From Atherix ibis (Eukaryota; Arthropoda; Insecta; Diptera; Athericidae), in the NCBI GenBank assembly GCA_958298945.1, contig OY282607.1, positions 81,557,868 to 81,621,867 on the forward strand: DNA of 64,000 bases, given 5' to 3'. Shown here in pieces: positions 13,340-25,626 of this stretch. Numbering within the stretch: the first letter of the stretch is position 1; the number at the start of each line of letters is the position of its first letter. The notes beneath the pieces were generated by a model. It saw only the letters and a program-made list of their open reading frames with translations. It had not been told where the DNA came from and did not search any database. The position numbers and the translations under genes were made by a program.

Positions 13340-14220
13340 ATTATGTTTTCTATGTGCTAATTTTCGACCACCTTGTGCAATAAAAATCCGGCCTTATTGC
13401 ATGTATTTGGCATTCAATGTTCAATTTATAATGCAACAATAGTACATAGACCAATAACTTCAAATAACTCCCCAAGAAGAAGTCCAAAGGTGTAAAATCA
13501 CAACTTCTTGGAGACCATTGAACATCTGCATTTCTTGAAATTATCGATTCGCCAATCCTTTCGCGTAGACTGTGTGGCATGTAGTGCCGTCTTGTTGAAA
13601 CCATATATTCGTTAAATCCAATATCTTGCAAAAGTTCGTTGTCATCGATCTGTATTGCTCACCACTGACAGTTAGGACAGTTCTTAACTCATATTGAAAA
13701 AAACCACACCAAACGGTTACTTTTTCAGAATGTAAAGGTTCCTCGTGAATAATTTATGGATTGGCTTCAGCCCAGTAGTGATAATTTTGTTTATTCACCC
13801 ATCCAGAGTGATGAAAATGCCTTTCATTTGACGAGATGTTTGTCTTGGAAAAATTAGTATCATTTTCAAATTATTTCCAGACCCAAATCAGCAAATTTGC
13901 GGCGTTTGCGATGGTCTAACGGCTTTAATCCTAGTGTGATAGGAATTTTGTAAGGATGTTACCTCAAATCCAAACATAAAATATGCCATGTTGTTGTGGC
14001 AGAGTGTCCCAAATGTTAAGAATGCCTTGAAATCAATAAATTTGGGGCTTTATGAAATCGATAAATTTTGGTATTGCGACCGGATCTGTATCTTACTGGT
14101 ACGAAAACATTGTGTAAAGAAAGATTGCGTTCAAAGCTTTCCACAGTTCGACGAAAAGGAAGCACACCAGGCCAATCATGACGACCATAAACTGGAAGAA
14201 ATGCACGATAAGTTGCAATA
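13340..14220 (-). pseudogene. Degenerate IS630/Tc1-like transposase copy
   Basis: Read on the - strand from about 14000 leftwards, pieces in shifting frames match one transposase family in the right order: RRKFADLGLE-like, the first-Asp region ending in LDG, VNKQN and WAEANP, then EPLHSEKVTVWCGFF, GEQYRSM, IWFQQDGTTCH, ISRNADVQWSPRSCDFTPLDFF. The second and third catalytic blocks (QQDG; PRSCDxTPLDxF) are visible. Many stops and frameshifts show an old copy. The rightmost 200 bases are tentatively the HTH part. Confidence 0.65.
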
Positions 14221-14224
14221 AAAT

Positions 14225-15640
14225 AACCCCCTGTCTAACGTTGTTGAGGCGTGTATCTTTGCATGAATACATTGCAAACCTTATTAAATATAACTAACAG
14301 TCAAAACGATTTTGACACATCAAATATACAATTGTATATTGAACTACGAAATGTAGCCACACGTACAATATAAAAATATATTACTCCAATAGAAAAACGG
14401 CTTATTTCTTTCAAAAGCGATTAGTATTTTGTATATTAGAAAAATTTTGTCTAGTATTATAGCATAATAGTACCAATGGTAGGCTCAAAAATGTATACAA
14501 TTTTAATATTATTTCTGGCAGGAAATTTTATTATAAAAAGTTATTCATTTCGTAGTTCAAAAAGTATAGCTATGTCAATTGACTGCTTTGAAATAAATAT
14601 GTTGTTTAAGGTAACATTTGTTTAGTTTAAGGCTTGAAATTTTATATTACTGAAGAATTATAAACTCTCGACTATGGAATGCACAAAATATACACCGATT
14701 GGGTGCTGGAACACCAAGCTTTGGATGGTGATTTTTCGAAAAAAAATATCTTCAGCATTGATGCTCATTTCTTGCTCAGTAAAAAAGTCGAAAAGCAAAA
14801 TTGTCATATATGAGGCTCCGAAAGTCCACACGGGACATTGTTTCCGCGAAAAGTGACTGTCTCGTGTCCGTTTTAATATTTCTTTAGAAATAACGAAAGA
14901 GATATCGTAACATCAATAACCGACTGTTTTTGACCTGAACTAGAAGATTTTAATAAATCTGAACCGCATATAATTTTAAAAAGACCGTGCCACAAGTTAC
15001 ACAACACGAAGCACAAATTGGAGAACCCTTTACATATAACTATTCCACCAGTGATCCCTTTATTTTCATTATCTCAAAAGGTATATTTTTTACATAATGC
15101 CAAAGTCCAGGCAATATAATGAATTTTTATTTATCTAAATATAAAGCACAAAATAACATATTTTTTAGAGAAATTTTAAATATTGGATAAATTAAAATGA
15201 AAATCAAAAACCAAAACTTATATAGTAAAAAACAATTTTCTTTTTGAAAATTATTAATGGAAATAAAAAAAATGAAAAGCTTTCAAAATTCACATGTTTT
15301 CTTTTAATTTGAACTCAATTTCATAGAAGAAACACAAGCTTTAAGTAATTGCTTTGAATTCCAAGTTCTTGGACACAATCCAATATTTGCCATATAACAA
15401 AAAAGCAATTGAATCGGGAAGCTTTCAATTCGGTCTCGATGGCTTCATAAATAATTGAAAATATGTCAGGTGATTTCTTCCAGACGGAATGCATTTAAAT
15501 GCAATTTATTGTTGTGCTTGCTGAGAACGGAAATTATTTAAATTTGAGAAAGCTCTCATGAATTCAACATTGAGAGTAAGTTTTCGCTCAATTGTATTCT
15601 TAATTTTAGTTTAAAGGAGAAGTAAACTTTTTTTTACTCA
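14225..15640. other. AT-rich DNA without recognisable features
   Basis: No coding or repeat signal that I can support. Confidence 0.45.
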
Positions 15641-16600
15641 CAACAAATTCACTTGTTATATTTTCTTTCTCATAGCTTACTCACTCTAGTTGAACTTCTC
15701 CATTGGTCTGTTGCTCAACGTATTTTCCATATAAATCATGTATGAGAGATCGAAAAGTGAATGTAGTGAAAAAGAGAAAAACATAAAAGGGGAATTCGAA
15801 CAAAATCAAAACAATTCTCTTATTCTCTATTGAAAAGTTCCCTTTTGTCGATGAATTTCTTGGCAATTCACTGTACTCGTACTGTCGTTTCCTTGACTGA
15901 TTATATTTACCCTGACGGACTGTGCCTGAGGATGGAACCTGCGCCAACGCATCTCTAATACATGGTGGCCAGAGTGAAAACAAACCTGACAATCAATTGA
16001 ATGGAGGTTTTTGAACTCTGGGTCGTTTGATTGTTGTTGCACTAAATGTGGTTCGTATCCTTATAAAAGATATGCATACATGCTCATTTAGCCTTCGTGT
16101 ATATAAGATGATATGCAACTGTTTGCGAATAGTTTGCGATTGTAAAAGTATGTCATGCCTTATTTTTCGTATCCTTTTTGGCCATAGTATTCGCACAATC
16201 TCTTATACACATATGCTCGTCTATCGGCATAGATTCGGTTGTACACAGAAAATTCGTTTATTATTTCGTTTCGCCTGGTTCTTCGTATTTGAAGGCTGGC
16301 TGGATGGCTGCGCTACGCTCGACTTCAGAAAGCTCCTCCAGTTTGTTCTAGCAGAAAACGAACGAATCGCAAGGTTGCGTCTAACCTAGCTGGCATCTCA
16401 GCCATAATAGCGCCAGCAGCTTTAGAAGACTGGTTTATCTACAAATATTTTGGACGGAATAAACAATAAAATTAGTTGGATGAATCATAAATGAAAAATA
16501 TTCAGACTATATAAATAGTTAAATTATACGAGAAAAATTAGCGATCAGAATATCAAGTTCAGCTGAAATAATGAGAATACTATTTAGCACCCATAATGGG
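15640..16600. promoter_or_regulatory. Less AT-rich block upstream of the receptor gene, possible promoter/5' exon
   Basis: About 15,880-16,420 is clearly richer in G and C than its surroundings, and an open frame at 16027-16389 reaches 120 codons without resemblance to any family I know. The position upstream of the receptor start suggests promoter or 5' UTR sequence. This is inference from composition and position only. Confidence 0.2.
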
Positions 16601-16673
16601 AATCAGCTAGCCGGATACTATCATCTGTGAGCGAACAACACTAACACAGATAAACGAAGCAGAATCAAAGCCA

Positions 16674-16850
16674 TCACAGCTGGAGCAGTCGCAGCAGCAG
16701 CAAAAGCAACAGCAACAGCAGCAGCAGAAGCACAAGGACACCGTAACTAGCTTACTATATAGGCTCAGCCGATCAAAGCTACAGTATTCGCAGCAGAAGC
16801 AGTAAAAGTAGCAGCAGCAATAACAGCAACAGCAGCAGCAACGGCACAAG
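16674..16850. repeat. CAG/CAA-rich microsatellite tract
   Basis: Imperfect trinucleotide runs (AGC/CAG/CAA) occupy about 16683-16735 and 16785-16845. In one + strand frame they would read as poly-Q, in others as poly-S or poly-A, but none links to a supportable exon. Tracts like this are common in insect 5' UTRs and coding exons. Confidence 0.7.
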
Positions 16851-16989
16851 TTGAAGGACCACAGAGAAAAGTACCAGAAGGAAAAGCACGTTATATGCAG
16901 ACATTGGGGGTGATTTTGATTCAGTATCGTGTTGGGGGTGAAGCTGCTGATAATGTTCGCTTGCGAGCAAGTCTTATTCACTTGCTTTT

Positions 16990-18199
16990 CATATCCCATA
17001 CATAGTATTATTTTTAAGAAAATTCTATACGATTTCGTTAAATCAAGTGCTATATTTATTTAAATAAAATATTATTACTCAGTGATCTATTATAAAATAA
17101 ATTCTACAATAATAAACCATTATTATAGTTAAGTGCTTTTAAATAAAATCCGAAAAAAAAAATTACAAATATTTGAATTTTAATCTTGTTGAGTTTATGA
17201 ACTTTTCCGAATAGATAAATCGAATCAAATAAAATAGTCAAATTTGAAAACATTTCATTAAGTTCTTCACATACTGTATAAATAGTAAATTTTTATTTAC
17301 TTTTTCAAAATACATAAGAGAAATGTGATTAAAGGGTTTTTGTTGAAAGCTTCAAAAAAAAAAAAAAAAAAAATATTATTAAAAGAATATATCACAAAAT
17401 AACAAATAATAATATTTTATAGTATTGCACTAATTTTTAAAGAAAAAAATATATAGTTTCATTTTACTATCAATAAATGAAATAAGGAAGACGAATTCAA
17501 TTTTAAAACGAATATATAGTAGTAGAAACTAAGCTAAAACTATTTTTTTGGAGAATAATATTTTTTTAATAGTGTTCTTAAATAATTTGTTTCCATTTAA
17601 AACTGATAATTAATAAAAATAGTAAATATTTTTTATTATATACAAGTATAAAAGGACTACTAGCTTCCCTAATCCACCCCCAATACTGAGAAATGAATTT
17701 TTAAACATTTTATAAAAATCAAATTAATTACGAAATTTTTTTAATGAATTTACTAAAATTGTTCATTTTTAAATAAAATAAAGCTACAAAATGAGATAAG
17801 TGAATATTTTATGAGAGAATTTTCGCAATAATAATATTTTAGAATAACGAATAAATAATAATATTCATAAGTTATAATAATAATAATACAAACAACAATA
17901 ATAGTTAAAATAAGTTATATTAATAATAATAATACCAAAATAATATTTTTAAAAATGATAGAAACCAAATAAAAAATTACCATAGTTTATAAGAGAAATT
18001 ATATAAAAAAAAAAAATATTCATAGTTTGAGACATTTATAAAAAGTACAATATTCCAAAAAAAAACAACAACAAATAATAAAGTTTAAAGGATAAATTAA
18101 TCCAAATTTAAAGATATACGAAATAAATATTTAAGCAGTTAGAAATTTATAAAGTATTATTAAAAATTAATAAATAAACAAATAAATAAGGGAGGAAAA
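16990..18199. other. A-rich region leading into the receptor start codon
   Basis: Strongly A-rich with a poly-A run near 17355. It may include 5' UTR of the receptor gene. No other feature. Confidence 0.35.
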
Positions 18200-20883
18200 A
18201 TGGAAATTGGAAGTTCAATAGCTTTGCCTTTAAAGTTGCATCGGGCTTCAACACCTGCAGCTGCAGTCGCAGCAACGTCTAACCTGATATCATATCGTTT
18301 AGGTGAATCGCTACATATGGCCTCATTTAATGCTGATTCGGATACATTTAAGGTAAAATCAATTTTTTTTTTGCCGAAATAAGGACATCATATCTGTTTG
18401 TGTAGCTATATATTTGCGAATATGAACCTGTATGTATGTAAATAAACGCTTATAGAAGTGCTGTGATTAAATGGATAGATGGATGAGGAATGGACGGAAG
18501 GCCAAACGGATTTCGATGCATATGCATACTCTTATATGTGTACATACATATATCCTTCGTCCTTTTTTTGTTATTGTATAATTTTATAGAGAAATATTGA
18601 AAATGAAATTCACTGGCAAATATTGTACATTAATTGTTTTTTTAAAAGGTGAATATAGGATTTTTATGAGGGAATGTGAAAACTGAAATGAAAGCGCATA
18701 ATAGTGTTATCCAATTTACAAAAAAAAGTAAAACTAATTCATCTTTCTTTTATCAAATAACTATAAAGGATTTTTCAAAAATTTGTACCTACAGAGGAGC
18801 GTTTAATAATATATCCATTGATAGTAGTTTTTGTTTAGTCTTATAATATTTTCTATATACCAAAATAGAATTTTTCTTTTATATTAAATAAATAATATTG
18901 TTACTAATATAATTTTCAAGTTTTGCAAGACTAGATCAACAATTTATTTAAAAATAATGAATATATTATAAAAATAAAGTTTTCCTTAAAGTTTTTTATT
19001 TAAATATCTCAGAGCAAAAAAAAATTTTTTTTTTCTTCAAAATTATTCATAAAATATTTTTTAAACTTTTAAATTTGTTTATATAAATTAAAATAATAAT
19101 AAAAATATTGATAAATGTTAATTTTTTATCAAAATAATTTTCATGATTTGTCTGTGAATTTTTGCAAATTACAGGTATTAATTGGTAATTTTTTTTTTAC
19201 AAACGAACTCTTTTATTTTTAAGATTAAATTTTTTCTTATTTTGAATAGAATTTTCATCAAAACTGGATTATGCTCTTTTATAATTTATTATTTAAAAAT
19301 AAAGTTTTATACTAAATCAAAGTTTTTATTTAATTTGAGATATTTTAACGAAAAGATTAAATTTTTTCTCATTAGAAAATGTCCAAGAAAGCATATATTG
19401 TTCAGTAATAAAATTTAGTGAAAATTTATTGAAAATAATTTTTTCTACTCGTAAAAAGCGTTATCAGTTAAAAATAAATATTTCTTCTTAAGGATTTTTT
19501 TAATATTTAAGTGTTATAAAAAAAATATAAGGAATAAAAATATTTAACAGTTTGAATTTTTTGTAAATATTTTTAAAAAATTGTAGAAAATTTTTAAAAA
19601 AAATGTTCCTATTAAAAATTGCAAAAGTAAAATTATTTATTAACAAATAAATACTTTGATCTAATTTAATTACATAGCGACTATTGAGGACAAATATTAG
19701 CAACAATTTAATCAAATTTAGTTCGGGCAAATTTTGATGGGAATATATTCATAATTAATTTCCTAAACAAAAAGTATTTTGATTTTGTAACTGTTATAAA
19801 AACAATATTACTAGTCAACTAGTATAAAATTGGTTAAGTTATAAATATTTGAAAAGTTTCTAAATTTTTTATAACTATTTACACTATAATTACATATTTT
19901 TTTAATAATATTATTTACTAATTAATTTATTTTTAAAATAACTGATTTTAATATTTTCATAAAAAAATTAACTTTCTAAATTGTTTAATAAAATTTTTAA
20001 TAACTATTTCTATTAGTTTGGATTCAAATTCAAATTATTGTATTTAAATTTTATGATTTTTCTGTTGGTACTTTTGCAAAAAAAATTTTGTTTTCTTTTA
20101 TTTAAATATTTTCATTCTATAAGTTTGTTTTAACAATTTTCTTTTAATTTGTGTAATCTAATGGAAATTTATTCCAGTTTCAATTCTTGACTGTTCGTGT
20201 GAATAAGTACCATGAGTGATTTCTATAATTTTTTTTTTAAAAGTGGAATTATAATGGATATAGTTGAAATAATTATTTTATAATTATAGAACATACACGT
20301 AGATGTGAAAAATTTATTTACCATAAATATTGAAGAATTTGCGTATTTTGTGTTAAAAATAAAATTCTAATGAGGTAAATTTTTTTTCTTCTAATCTCTT
20401 TCTAGTCTGGAGATTATAACTTATTTAGCAGTGGTAGCAGTTCTAGTTTATCGAATGGTATTGGAAGTGGTACAAATGGTTTTATCGATGATATTAGTTC
20501 ATCTTCTAGTGTTAATATATTTTTGGGTAGTACAAATAGTGCTACAATGATGGCCAGTTCATCAAATGTTAACAATTCAATTATAATTAATGATAGTGGG
20601 ATTGGATTTAGTAATGGCAATGATACAACATTAATAACACCTGATCAACATGATTATGAACTGTTTTATCGACATTCGGTAACAATGACAGCAGTTTATT
20701 GTGTCGCATATATAATTGTATTTATTGTCGGTTTAATTGGTAATAGTTTTGTTATTGCTGTTGTTTTAAGAGCACCTAGAATGCGTACAGTTACAAATTT
20801 TTTTATTGTAAATCTTGCCGTTGCTGATATATTAGTGATTGTATTTTGTCTACCAGCAACATTAATGAGCAACATATTTGTTC
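18200..20883 (+). CDS. SIFaR: Neuropeptide GPCR, SIFamide receptor-like, N-terminus to TM2 (partial)
   Basis: Rhodopsin-family neuropeptide receptor at the plasma membrane. Exon 1 is 18200-18352 (ATG preceded by GGAGGAAAA, donor AAG|GTAAAA) and exon 2 is 20406-20883 (acceptor TTTCTAG, donor C|GTAAGT). They join in phase across a 2.05-kb intron. The first 145 or so residues are a Ser/Asn/Gly-rich extracellular tail with sites such as NNS and NDT, typical of SIFaR. TM1 contains [16 protein letters not shown] with the class-A GN motif; the loop is [12 protein letters not shown]2 is [19 protein letters not shown] with LAxAD. These match insect SIFaR closely; an NPFF-type relative is the alternative. 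The donor leaves a phase-1 C, as expected for a following Pro-Trp (VPW). TM3-TM7 were not recognised in the window. Confidence 0.78.
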
Positions 20884-22985
20884 GTAAGTATAAAATATTT
20901 TTTATTATATTTATTTCTTAATTATCTATAACCAATATTAAAAGTTTTTTTTTTTTGTAAATAAAAAGTACATTTGATTTATAAATGAGAAAAAATATGT
21001 AAATTTTTTTTTTATAACAATTAAAGGTGTTATGGTACTCATTTCTATTAACTTTAAAAAGGATATGATATAAAAATTTCGTTATTTTTACTATTAATAT
21101 CTCATTCTATTAGTTTAATAGTAATTTTAATAGTTAATTTATCCATACAGTAAATTGATTTTATTTGTCAGATCTTAGATTATACAAATTTCTATGTACA
21201 CGTTAAAAATAAGTTTGAAAAAAAAACAAAACAAAAAATAGTAATTTTAAAAATAAAATAAAATCTTTTTTACTCCAAATATTTCTACTTTTCTTTAAAA
21301 AGATTTGTGAAATATGAAAATGTTCTTTATGAAAATATTGCCTTTATGGGATAAAAATTTTTGAAAGGATTTATTGGATTAAATAAAAACGATTTCTATC
21401 TTGGAGAATTTTTCTATTTACCTTATAGCAAATATAAATTTTTAAATAAAAAAACTTATTTACATTTAATAAAAAAAAAAAAACAAAAACAGTAAATTTA
21501 TGAATTGAAAATTTTTCTGTAAAATTTTTTAGATCTTCAAAGAATGTTATCATCGATTATTATTTATTTAAATAAAACTCTTCAGTTTCTGTTATATTGT
21601 AATAGGTACAAGTATACTAAAAATTATGCTTTGAATGAATACAAATTTATTGATCATCAATACTAATTATTTCTATATTTTTATTTTTATTTTTATATAT
21701 TCACATTTACAACTGATCAATACATTATTAAAATTATTATCAGCATGAGAATAATAGTCATGCAAAATTTAACTTAATAAAAAATTAATTTCACTTTACC
21801 ATTAAGTTTTTTGTTATTGATAATAATAATAATAGTTTTCAATAAACTCCTCTATACCTATTTGGATTATGTTTATTAATTATTCAAAATTTTATACAAA
21901 GATATATTTTGAAAATAAAAAAATTAAAACCTAATTATAAAAATGTAAATAATAATATTATAATTAAGTTAATCGGAAATTGTGAAAAAAATTCATCAAA
22001 ATTTAATAAAATTCAGTTTTTGTTTTCCAAGCCCGTTCAATGTATTCCGTCCGATATTGTGGCCCAGTTTTTAACTAAATCGATAAGATAATTTTAGTAT
22101 TTCATTCATAATAGAGAAATCAATTGGAATTTTTAATAAAAATAATAATAATAAAAAAAGCTAAACAGAAAATTTTCATATCATATATGGAAAATGATTT
22201 CGATAGTAATATTTGTATAGACATAATATTTTATGTGAACACGCGCATAGTATATGAATCGAAATTCTGTTTATGATTATTTCATGTGCTAAATATAATC
22301 ATTTTCTGATAAAATTGTATTCTTGAAATAATTTTCATATTAAATAATTTCTCATTTGTTATTTTTAAATTACCAAAAAAAAAAAACGAAAAAGAAACAA
22401 AAATTAAATACAAATTTCTATGAGAATATAGTACATAGTATATACAACGTCTAAGATACAAAATCGAATAAAATTTTATAGTGCAATACAATCAAAAATA
22501 TCAACTAATACAAATTTTCGTACAATAGTACATGTATGTTAATACTTAATGTCACTTTATATTGTATTTTATATAAAAAATTTTGCTTACAAATGAGTCT
22601 AATTGAATGAAAATACTCATTATGTTCCTATTTTGATTAAATATTAATCAACAGTAGTTGTTGAGAAATTTATTGTATATCTCTACTTTTTTCTGATTTT
22701 AACTAAATTAGTTAGTATTTAAATTAATTCTGATTGATAGACAATCAGTTTATTATGCAAAGTGCTTGTAACATTTACATATACTGAATACTCTAATATG
22801 GCAGATTTACAGACTTTATGAGGGTAAAGGGGTACTTTAAGTGCAATTGATTTGCTTCATTAATGAAGAAGAAAATTTATACCAGTACTTTTTATGAAGT
22901 TTTTAACCTCTTAGAAGAATAGTAATAAAAATATTACTATAACAAGATTTAAATCAACAATCATTAATATTATTATTTGGGTTGG
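20884..22985. other. Start of the receptor's next intron, AT-rich
   Basis: It begins with a consensus GTAAGT donor. The rest is very AT-rich and holds no exon, RNA gene or repeat that I can support. Confidence 0.5.
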
Positions 22986-22989
22986 CTTG

Positions 22990-23404
22990 AGAGTTGAATC
23001 TCTTAAAAGAGTATGAAATATTAAACTTCTTTGAATGTTCAAAAATATGAAAATAAAACTATTTTGCGAACAGTTAAACGGGCTTGAAAATTGTTTATTT
23101 CTATTCAAAACAACTTTGTTTCTAGTTTTGGTAGTCAATAGCACCGAAATCAATAATCTACATTGTGAGGTCCTTCCGAACAGGGCAGCCTTGTACTATG
23201 AAGAGCTATGGGCTTAGTATCATCATATTTTCAAAGCTAATCGCGACCTACTCAATTATTCTGTTCTCAAAAAAGATTTGCCATAATCTACTCAATAATA
23301 AAAGTGTCGAATTATGGAATATGATCAAGCTGTCCTTCAATTGGCTGAGAGTTCGGAGTCCAATGGCCCCAACTATTCCTAATCTGCCTCGCCTAGTAAA
23401 ATAA
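22990..23404. other. Less AT-rich block of unknown nature
   Basis: Base composition is more balanced here, and translated pieces such as NLHCEVLPNRAALYYEELWA are not low-complexity, but frames are short and I recognise no family. It may be an old transposon fragment. Confidence 0.2.
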
Positions 23405-23460
23405 TATAACTATCGTAAAATATAAATAATTTTAGTTATTTATATTTTACGATAGTTATA
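23405..23460. repeat. Perfect 25-bp inverted repeat with 6-bp loop
   Basis: Arms 23405-23429 and 23436-23460 are exact reverse complements around TTTTAG. The arms include ACTATCGTAAAATATAAATA, so the palindrome is not just simple AT repeat. Confidence 0.9.
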
Positions 23461-23542
23461 CAATAAAAAGAAAAAAATTTTAAAATGAATTTCTTTGATT
23501 TATTTTAATACAAACATATTGAAAAAGAAGTTTGTAATTGTG

Positions 23543-25626
23543 TTGGGTCGTTCGGAAAGTAATTTCGTTTTTTTAATTAAAAATAAAAAACGATTTTTTT
23601 ATAGTGAATTAATATTTTATTGAATTAAATATTGTCCTGTCTGATCCAATAACCTTTGTCATCTTTCTGGCAGTAGCATGGTTTCACGCTCATAAAATTT
23701 TTGTTCTTTGCTGGCAAAAAACTGATCCTAGTGATTTTTGACCTCCTCATTTGAATTAAACATTTTACCATCTAAAAAATTTTGTAGAGACCGGAATAAA
23801 TGATAATCGAAAAGTGCTAGATCTGGAGAGTATGGTGGGTCTGGCAGTATATCCCATCCAAGTTCTAAAAGCTTTTGCCGAGTGGTCAAACTTGTATGTG
23901 GTTTCGCATTATCCTGTTGGAACACTTTACCTTTCCTATTGACCAATTCTAGCCTTTTTTCTTTAAGTGAATCAATCAATTTGTCCAACTGATGACAGTA
24001 CACTTCAGAATTGATCGTTGTGTTGCTCGGTAGAAGCTCAAAATAAAAAATCCCACCAAACAGATAGCATAACCTTTCGTTGATGAATATTGGCTTTCGA
24101 AGTGCTTTGAGCCTGTTTATCTTTTCTTCTCCAGGATCTTTTGCACTTAACATAATTGTAGACAACCCATTTTTTGTCTCCAGTGATGATACGCTTCAAA
24201 AATGGATAATTTTCTTGGCGTTTGAGAAGCAAATCACAAACATCAATGCGACGGCACAATTTTTTTTCCCGTAAGAAGATGAGGAACCCATACTACCAAA
24301 AAGTTACCGGAATTTATTCAGAAAATTAAAAATACAAGTTTATTCATCTAAATATATATTGTCCTCTTCAAAGTAATTCCCATCGACTTTAACACACTTA
24401 TGCCAGCGCTTGATACAATCCTCGACACATTTTTTATATTCGGTTTTCGGTATGTCCATCAGTGCTTCCTGCGATTTTTCCATTACTTCCTCTCGGCTGT
24501 TGAAACGCGTTCCCCGTAATGGTTTTTTAATACGGTTGAACAGAAAGAAGTCACAGGGAGCCAAATCAGGTGAATTCGGTGGTTATTGGATGATATTTGT
24601 TGCATTTTTCGTCAAAAAATTACGAATAATGATGGCACTGTGCGAGTTTTCTGTCCACAATTCTGGTCTCTTTTGGCGAATTGCTTCACGCAAACGTCTT
24701 ATAATGCCCAAATAATATTCTTTGTTTACTGTCCGGACTTCTAGCAAAAATTCATGATGCACTATACCGTTGTAATCCATGAAAACCGTGGCATTGCCTT
24801 CTTTTTTGACTGAAAACGACCTGTTTTTTTTTGGTCTCGGCTCATTTGGTGAACGCCATTTGTCGTACTCATACTCTCGGCTTATTTGGTCTGGATTGCG
24901 TGTCGTACTCATAAACCCACGTCTTGTCTCCAGTAATGATCCTTTTGATGAATGTGGGATCGGATTCAGCCTCGAAAATCATGTCTTTTGCGACGTCAAC
25001 ACGGTCTCTTTTTTGCATGAAATTGAGGTCTTTTGGCACCAACTTTGCTGCTACACGACGGAAACCCAAATCATTTCTTTAGAGAATCGTTGCCGAAACA
25101 CTTTTCCAACATTTTCAATGTTCGTGCACCATTAAATCCGTTTTTTTAAATGATCATGAATGGTAGATTTCGATAAATTTAATCTCTCAGCGATCTCACG
25201 AGTTGTTATTCGCCGGTTTGTATCAATTAATGCCTTTATTGTGTCTTCATCAGCTCCAACTGGCCTTCCAGAACGTGGTGCATCTTCGAGATCAAAATTG
25301 CCGGATCGGAATTTTGCAAACCAGTTTTGGCACTGGCGCTCACTTAACACATCTTCTCCATACACAGCAGATAATTTTTTCGTTGCTTGAACAGCATTTT
25401 TATCTTTTCTATAGTAAAAAAAGTAAAATATGCCGAAAATGCTGTTTTTCACTTTCAACCAAAAATTACTGTGCAGAATCAATCGAATTTTTTCACTAGC
25501 AAGCCTTGCTATGTCAGCTGTCAAAATATATATGATTATGCGGCTTAAGTGTGAAGGTGTTTGTAAAAAAATACAATTCAGTCCTCTGTTGGGAAAAAAC
25601 GAAATTACTTTTCGAACAACCCAATA
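23543..25626 (-). mobile_element. Mariner element, split by a second nested mariner
   Basis: Terminal repeats TTGGGTCGTTCGGAAAGTAA and its near complement (TTACTTTTCGAACAACCCAA) bound it. On the - strand the N-terminal HTH part is at 25524-25134 (VLSERQCQNWFAKFRSGNFD, APRSGRP, TTREIAERLNLSKSTIHDHL). The catalytic part is at 24290-23700 (ITGDKKWV, FQQDNAKPHTSL, YSPDLALFDYHLF), with frameshifts. The two halves are separated by about 0.85 kb of another mariner (24285-25133). The sister copy at 30479-31394 reads straight through this junction, which fixes the insertion point. Confidence 0.85.
24285..25133 (-). mobile_element. Nested mariner (different lineage), truncated
   Basis: It lies inside the host mariner after GAGGAACCCATA; its own left terminal repeat CTACCAAAAAGTTACCGGAA starts right there. 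On the - strand come RRVAAKLVPKDLNFMQKRDR, FIKRIITGDKTWVYEYD, HHEFLLEVRTVNKEYYLGI, RRLREAIRQKRPELW, a degraded second-Asp block, MAPCDFFLFNRIKKPLRG and RWHKCVKVDGNYFEEDN. Thus the middle and C-terminal parts of the transposase are present but the N-terminal HTH and the matching right terminal repeat are missing, and the second-Asp motif HHDNA is deleted. Confidence 0.75.

Noticed and set aside
16607..16999. 130-codon Cys-rich frame on the - strand
   Set aside because: The Cys runs are the reverse reading of the CAG/CAA repeat tract, not a cysteine-rich protein.
23543..25626. The 2.1-kb mariner as a single long or composite gene
   Set aside because: The two transposase pieces belong to different lineages, and the sister copy at 30.5 kb shows the inner one is an insertion.
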